Shown in pieces: positions 1-4,009 of a stretch of 6,687 bases of DNA (within the stretch, counting starts at the first letter, position 1; every line of letters begins with the position of its first letter). Both the position numbers and the translations under genes were made by a program. A model generated the notes under the pieces. The model was given only the letters and a program-made list of their open reading frames with translations, had not been told where the DNA came from and did not search any database. The DNA comes from an uncultured Ideonella sp. (lineage in GTDB: Bacteria; Pseudomonadota; Gammaproteobacteria; Burkholderiales; Burkholderiaceae). The stretch lies in assembly GCA_946479475.1 (NCBI GenBank), contig CAMLGG010000282.1:1-6687 (forward strand), written 5' to 3'.

Positions 1-150
1 TGGGCCCCCCCCGCGGGGTTTCCCTCTCCGTTATGGCGGCCTCACACAACAACCCCAACCCCGGGGGGGGGGTGTCGTTGGGGGGGGCTTTTTGGGCTTG
101 CCCACCCCCCGGGGGGCCGCGGGTCCCGGGCGCCCACGCCACTTTCAGAG
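1..150. other. Homopolymer-rich G/C stretch, probable low-quality contig end
   Basis: This stretch is dominated by runs of a single base: C8 at 5-12, G10 at 63-72, G8 at 80-87 and C6 followed by G6 at 105-116. The rest of the window shows normal codon-structured sequence and no comparable density of runs. An open frame in phase with the downstream dehydrogenase continues up to a TTG at 92, but its translation is Gly/Pro/Arg-rich and does not resemble the start of any aldehyde dehydrogenase. No promoter, RNA gene or upstream gene can be read here. Base-call or assembly error is the simplest explanation, so the true upstream region of the operon is probably not represented. Confidence 0.6.
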
Positions 151-151
151 G
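147..151 (+). promoter_or_regulatory. Ribosome binding site that decides the aldehyde dehydrogenase start
   Basis: AGAGG ends nine bases before the ATG at 161, which is normal Shine-Dalgarno spacing. Another in-frame ATG at 152 directly abuts AGAGG and has no usable spacing. The site therefore favours the start at 161 over 152 or the TTG at 92. Confidence 0.6.
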
Positions 152-160
152 ATGACCTCC

Positions 161-1648
161 ATGTCCACCATCAACTGGGCCGAACGCGCCACCTCCCTGC
201 GATTCGACGGGCGCAGCGTGATCGATGGCAAGCGCGTCGAAGCTGCCGACGGCCAGACCTTCGACAAGCGCTCGCCGATCGACAACCGGCTGCTCGGCCC
301 GGTGGCCCGCGGCCAGGCCGCCGACGTCGACGCGGCGGTGCGCAGCGCCCGCGCCGCCTTCGAGGATCGCCGCTGGGCCGGCAAGTCGCCCGCGGCGCGC
401 AAGAAGGCCTTGCAGCGCTTCGCCGACAAGATCCTGGCCGCCAAGGAAGAACTGGCCCTGCTCGAGACGCTGGACATGGGCAAGCCCATCCAGTACTCGC
501 TCAGCGTGGACGTTCCCTCGACCGCCCGCACCATCGCCTGGTATGCCGAGGCCGTCGACAAGATCTACGACGAGATCGCGCCCACCCCGGACTCGGCCCT
601 GGCTCTCATCACCCGCGAGCCCATGGGCGTGATCGGCGCGATCGTGCCCTGGAACTACCCGATGATCATGGCAGCCTGGAAGCTCGGGCCGGCGCTGGCC
701 GCCGGCAACTCGGTGGTGCTCAAGCCGAGCGAGAAGAGCCCCTACACCGCCCTGCGGCTGGCCGAGCTGGCCGTCGAGGCCGGCCTCCCGCCCGGGGTGT
801 TCAACGTGGTGCCCGGCTATGGGCACGAGGCGGGCGAGGCGCTGGCCCTGCACATGGAGGTCGATGCGATCGGCTTCACCGGGTCCACCCGCGTGGGCCG
901 CCGCATGCTGGATTACTCGGGCCGAAGCAACCTCAAGCGCGTCTACAACGAGCTCGGCGGCAAGTCGGCCTTCGTGGTGTTCGACGATTTCGCCGACATC
1001 GAGCGCGCCGCCCGCACCGTGGCCGGCAGCATGTTCTTCAACCAGGGCGAGAGCTGCAACGCGCCCTCGCGCATCCTGGTGCAGGCCGGCATTGCGGACG
1101 AGTTCGCCAGGCTCGTGGCCGCCGAGGCGCCCAAGTACGCGCCGGGGGATCCTCTGGACGCCACCACCGAGCTCGGCGCCCTCGTCGACGAGACGCAACT
1201 GCGCACCGTGCTGAGCTACATCGACGCGGGCCACCAGGAGGGCGCCCAGGTGCTGGCCGGTGGCCGCCAGGCGCGTGCGGAGACAGGCGGCTACTACGTC
1301 GAGCCGACCGTCTTCACCGGCGTCGACAATGGCATGAAGATCGCCCGCGAGGAGATCTTCGGCCCGGTGGTCGGCGTGATCCGCTTCGAGACCGAGGCCG
1401 AGGGCATCGCGCTGGCCAACAACTCTTCCTATGGCCTGCAGGCGAGCGTCTGGAGCGACAACATCAACCGCGCGCATCGGGTCGCTCGGGCCCTGCGTGC
1501 GGGCACGGTCCATGTCAACCAGTACGACGAGGACGACCTCACGGTGCCCTTCGGTGGCTACAAGCAGAGCGGCAACGGGCGCGACAAGTCGCTGCACGCC
1601 TTCGACAAGTACACCGAACTGAAGACGACCTGGATCCGGATCGACTGA
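161..1648 (+). CDS. PuuC-like NAD(P)-dependent aldehyde dehydrogenase
   Basis: This 495-residue protein is a full-length member of the aldehyde dehydrogenase superfamily, which oxidises aldehydes to carboxylates with NAD(P)+ in the cytoplasm. Seen in the sequence, numbered from the ATG at 161: the PWN motif with Asn165, Lys188 in KPSEKSP, the GFTGSTRVG nucleotide-binding turn, general-base Glu264 in ELGGKS, and the catalytic nucleophile Cys299 in GESCNAP. The C-terminal segment FGGYKQSGNGRDKSLHA and the following TELKTTWI closely match E. coli PuuC as I recall it, also about 495 residues. PuuC oxidises gamma-glutamyl-gamma-aminobutyraldehyde in putrescine degradation. The neighbouring gamma-glutamyl ligase family gene supports a gamma-glutamylated aldehyde substrate. 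That ligase is not a typical PuuA, so the true substrate may differ from putrescine's intermediate; other amine-derived aldehydes are possible. The family call is near certain and the substrate is inferred. Confidence 0.93.
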   Translation: MSTINWAERATSLRFDGRSVIDGKRVEAADGQTFDKRSPIDNRLLGPVARGQAADVDAAVRSARAAFEDRRWAGKSPAARKKALQRFADKILAAKEELALLETLDMGKPIQYSLSVDVPSTARTIAWYAEAVDKIYDEIAPTPDSALALITREPMGVIGAIVPWNYPMIMAAWKLGPALAAGNSVVLKPSEKSPYTALRLAELAVEAGLPPGVFNVVPGYGHEAGEALALHMEVDAIGFTGSTRVGRRMLDYSGRSNLKRVYNELGGKSAFVVFDDFADIERAARTVAGSMFFNQGESCNAPSRILVQAGIADEFARLVAAEAPKYAPGDPLDATTELGALVDETQLRTVLSYIDAGHQEGAQVLAGGRQARAETGGYYVEPTVFTGVDNGMKIAREEIFGPVVGVIRFETEAEGIALANNSSYGLQASVWSDNINRAHRVARALRAGTVHVNQYDEDDLTVPFGGYKQSGNGRDKSLHAFDKYTELKTTWIRID

Positions 1649-1650
1649 TG
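1646..1650 (+). promoter_or_regulatory. TGATG stop/start overlap coupling two genes
   Basis: The dehydrogenase stop TGA (1646-1648) and the ligase ATG (1648-1650) share one base. With no clear Shine-Dalgarno upstream, terminating ribosomes probably reinitiate here, giving matched expression of the two enzymes. Confidence 0.75.
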
Positions 1651-2979
1651 GTGGATCTCCAGCAGCGGCTCGCCGCGCAGGGCGTGCACACCGTGCTCGC
1701 TCAGTTCACCGACATGCACGGCGTGGCCAAGGGCAAGTACCTGCCCCTGTCCAAGCTGCCGGAGTTGATCGAGACCGGTGCCGGCTTCGCCGGCCCCTCG
1801 ATCTGGGGCACGGCCTTGCCGCGCACCGGGCCGAGGGCCGAGTACTACGCGCGAGCGGATGCCGGGCGTATCCAGCCCATGCCCTGGATGCCCGGCTACG
1901 CCCGTGCCGTGTGCAGCGGGTACGTCGATGGGCAGCCCTTCGAAGCCTGCCCCCGCCAGGTGCTGCAGCGGGCCACGGGCCGCCTGGCCGAGCGCGGCTG
2001 GACCCTCAAGACAGGCATAGAGCCGGAGTTCTTCCTTCTCAAAAACGAAGGCGATCGCTGGCTGCCGGCGGACGACGCCGACCGGCTGGACAAGCCGTCC
2101 TACGACCTGAAATCGCTGCCGCGCCAGGCGGATTTCCTCCACGCGCTGCACCAGGCCCTGGCCCAGTGCGGGCTGGACGTGCTGCAGCTGGACCACGAGG
2201 ATGCGCACGGCCAGTACGAAGTCAATTTCGCCTTCGACGAGGCGCTGGCCAGCGCCGATCACCTGATGCTGTTCAAGCTCGCCGCCCAGGCGCTGGCCGA
2301 GCAGCACGGTGCGGTCTTCTCCATGATGCCCAAGCCCTTCGCCAACCAGCCGGGCAGCGGGCTTCACTTCCACGTCTCGATGTGGGAGGCGTCCGGCCGC
2401 TGCGTCTTCACGCCGGCCGACCAGAGCGGTCCCGCGCTCCTGTCGCCCCTGGGCCGCCAGTTCCTGGCCGGCGTGCTCGCCCATTCGCCGGCGCTGTGCG
2501 CCCTCGCCGCGCCGACGGTGAACAGCTACAAGCGCCTGGTGGTCGGCGAGTCGCTTTCGGGCACCAGCTGGGCACCCGCCTACATCGCCCACGGGCCGAA
2601 CAACCGCACCGCCACGTTGAGGACCCTGCCCGGGCGCTTCGAATGGCGGCTGCCCGATGCCAGCGCCAATCCATACCTCGCGACCGCGGCCCTGATCGCC
2701 GCCGGCCTGGACGGCATCGACCGGGGCCTGGACCCGGGTCCCGACTGCACTGAAGACCTGTTCAGGCTTTCGCTTCGCGAAGTGCGCGAGCGCGGCCACG
2801 GGCTGCTCCCTCAGTCGCTGGAGCAGGCCATCGAGGCGCTGGAGGCCGACGAGGTCGTCCGTGCGGCACTGGGAGACACCCTCGCCAGTGAATTCATCCG
2901 TTTGAAGCGCATGGAGTGGGTGGAGTACGCCCGGCACGTGAGCGACTGGGAGCTGCGGCGCTACGCAGCCGCCTTCTGA
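1648..2979 (+). CDS. glnT: Type III (GlnT-type) glutamine synthetase family ligase, possibly a gamma-glutamylamide synthetase
   Basis: This 443-residue cytoplasmic enzyme belongs to the glutamine synthetase superfamily, which ligates ammonia or an amine to the gamma-carboxyl of glutamate using ATP. Visible active-site elements are Glu125 and Glu127 in IEPEFFLL, metal-ligand glutamates Glu184 and Glu191 in HEDAHGQYEVNF, His240 and His242 in GSGLHFHVS, NSYKRL, Arg320 in GPNNRTATLR, and Arg330/Glu332/Arg334 in RFEWRLPDASANPY. The N-terminal GAGFAG and PWMPGYARAV segments resemble the GlnT (type III) branch, which also holds gamma-glutamylmethylamide synthetases. The Tyr-containing adenylylation loop of classical GlnA (NLYDLPPEE) is absent, so GlnE-type control is unlikely. 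The ATG shares its A with the dehydrogenase stop (TGATG) and no good Shine-Dalgarno precedes it, which points to translational coupling. Co-expression with a PuuC-like enzyme makes glutamylation of an amine more likely than housekeeping glutamine synthesis. The amine cannot be read from sequence. Confidence 0.9.
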   Translation: MVDLQQRLAAQGVHTVLAQFTDMHGVAKGKYLPLSKLPELIETGAGFAGPSIWGTALPRTGPRAEYYARADAGRIQPMPWMPGYARAVCSGYVDGQPFEACPRQVLQRATGRLAERGWTLKTGIEPEFFLLKNEGDRWLPADDADRLDKPSYDLKSLPRQADFLHALHQALAQCGLDVLQLDHEDAHGQYEVNFAFDEALASADHLMLFKLAAQALAEQHGAVFSMMPKPFANQPGSGLHFHVSMWEASGRCVFTPADQSGPALLSPLGRQFLAGVLAHSPALCALAAPTVNSYKRLVVGESLSGTSWAPAYIAHGPNNRTATLRTLPGRFEWRLPDASANPYLATAALIAAGLDGIDRGLDPGPDCTEDLFRLSLREVRERGHGLLPQSLEQAIEALEADEVVRAALGDTLASEFIRLKRMEWVEYARHVSDWELRRYAAAF

Positions 2980-2992
2980 TCGCGCGTCGCCG

Positions 2993-3925
2993 GTGACGAC
3001 CCGCGAACCCTCGGGCGGAGAGCGCCCACACGTTCCCTGGCTGGCCTACGGCTGCCTGGCACTCAGCATGACGCTGGTGGGCAGCTACGTCGGACTGTCG
3101 CGCTCGCTGGTCGCGGTGTTTCCCGTGTTCCTGCTGGCCTGGCTGCGCTTCGGCATCGCGGCGCTGGCCATGCTGGGCTGGGTCCGGCGCCGGCCCGAGG
3201 AGCCGCGGCTGTCGCGCCATGACCGCTGGCTGCTGTTCTGGGAGAGCTTCCTCGGCAACTTCCTGTTCTCGATCTGCATGCTCTTCGGCGTGGCCGCCAC
3301 CTCGGCGGTCGCGGCCGGCGTGGTGATGGCCGGCATCCCGGCGGCCGTCGCTGTTCAGTCCTGGCTGTTCCTCGGGGAGCGAATCGGCTGGCGAGTGGGC
3401 AGCGGCATCGCGTGCGCGGTGATCGGCATCGCCTGGTTGGCCGTGGCGAGGTCGGGAACGGCCGGAGCGAGCGCCGGCGAGCCGCTCTGGGGCTACGCCC
3501 TGCTGCTCGGGGCGGTGGTCTGCGAGGCGGCCTACGTGGTGATCGGCAAGCGTCTGACCGCGCAGGTTTCCCCGCGCCGGATCAGCGCCCTCATCAACCT
3601 GTGGGGGCTGGTGCTGGTCACGCCGCTCGGCGTTTGGCAGGCGCTGCGCTTCGACTTCACGGCCGTAGGCGCACCCACCTGCGGCTTGCTCGTGTTCTAC
3701 GCGCTGGCCGCCAGCATGGTCACCGTGTGGCTGTGGATGCGCGGACTGCAGCACGTGCCCGCGCCGCGAGCAGGCGTGTTCAGCGTGCTGCTGCCGGTGG
3801 CAGCCACGTTCGTGGGGGTGATCTTTCTCGGAGAGAGCCTCGACACGCCCCAAGTAGGGGCCCTGATCCTTTCACTCGCAGGATTGCTCCTGGCCACGGC
3901 GCCATACCACACAACTGCCAAGTAA
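2993..3925 (+). CDS. EamA/DMT-family inner-membrane transporter
   Basis: This is a 310-residue integral membrane protein of the drug/metabolite transporter superfamily, with two tandem EamA-type halves. About ten hydrophobic segments can be seen, roughly at residues 15-34, 38-64, 79-100, 101-126, 134-150, 164-183, 196-215, 226-246, 257-280 and 286-303. The first half ends in the family-typical LGE (Glu129) after helix 4, and the second repeats it as LGE (Glu281) after helix 9. The GTG at 2993, 13 bases after the ligase stop, is preferred because it keeps helix 1 and a short charged N-terminus. There is no clear Shine-Dalgarno, and the first ATG (3068) would cut into helix 1. DMT proteins move small metabolites such as amino acids and amines, often as exporters. 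Its place after the ligase suggests a role with the substrate or product of that pathway, but direction and cargo are unknown. Confidence 0.88.
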   Translation: MTTREPSGGERPHVPWLAYGCLALSMTLVGSYVGLSRSLVAVFPVFLLAWLRFGIAALAMLGWVRRRPEEPRLSRHDRWLLFWESFLGNFLFSICMLFGVAATSAVAAGVVMAGIPAAVAVQSWLFLGERIGWRVGSGIACAVIGIAWLAVARSGTAGASAGEPLWGYALLLGAVVCEAAYVVIGKRLTAQVSPRRISALINLWGLVLVTPLGVWQALRFDFTAVGAPTCGLLVFYALAASMVTVWLWMRGLQHVPAPRAGVFSVLLPVAATFVGVIFLGESLDTPQVGALILSLAGLLLATAPYHTTAK

Positions 3926-4009
3926 CGCGATAGCGAACTCGGGCATTGAGCGTTTTTGTCACAAGGGGGGCCCTTAGCATCCGCCCGCTTTTGCCGACCA
4001 ACCGCCCTT
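3926..4009. other. 84-base intergenic gap before the lipoprotein gene
   Basis: The gap is less GC-rich than its flanks and holds a T5 run at 3953-3957. A TTGTCA (3956-3961) is close to a sigma-70 -35 box, but no acceptable -10 box lies 16-18 bases beyond it. A five-pair stem AAGGG/CCCTT with a GGG loop (3963-3975) is too weak and lacks a following T tract, so it is not a convincing terminator. No Shine-Dalgarno is visible before the ATG at 4010. The gap probably contains the start of a separate transcription unit, but I cannot point to its promoter. Confidence 0.4.

Noticed and set aside
92..160. Extension of the aldehyde dehydrogenase to a TTG start at 92
   Set aside because: The added 23 residues are Gly/Pro/Arg-rich, come from the homopolymer-rich stretch and match no family N-terminus. 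The ATG at 161 has a well-spaced AGAGG.
1558..2937. A 459-codon minus-strand frame opposite the glutamine synthetase family gene
   Set aside because: The + strand frame has the full set of glutamine synthetase active-site motifs. The antisense frame has low-complexity composition and no domain.
3073..3080. GCTGGTGG octamer identical to the E. coli Chi site
   Set aside because: It is a single copy inside coding sequence. In GC-rich DNA with frequent CTG GTG codons it is expected by chance, and Chi sequences differ between taxa.
3963..3975. Possible terminator hairpin AAGGG-GGG-CCCTT after the transporter gene
   Set aside because: The stem has only five pairs and a three-base loop, with no T tract downstream; it is not distinguishable from chance.
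3946..3980. Possible sigma-70 promoter (TTGAGC or TTGTCA with TAGCAT) before the lipoprotein gene
   Set aside because: Spacings between the boxes are 23 and 13 bases, outside the usable 16-18 range.
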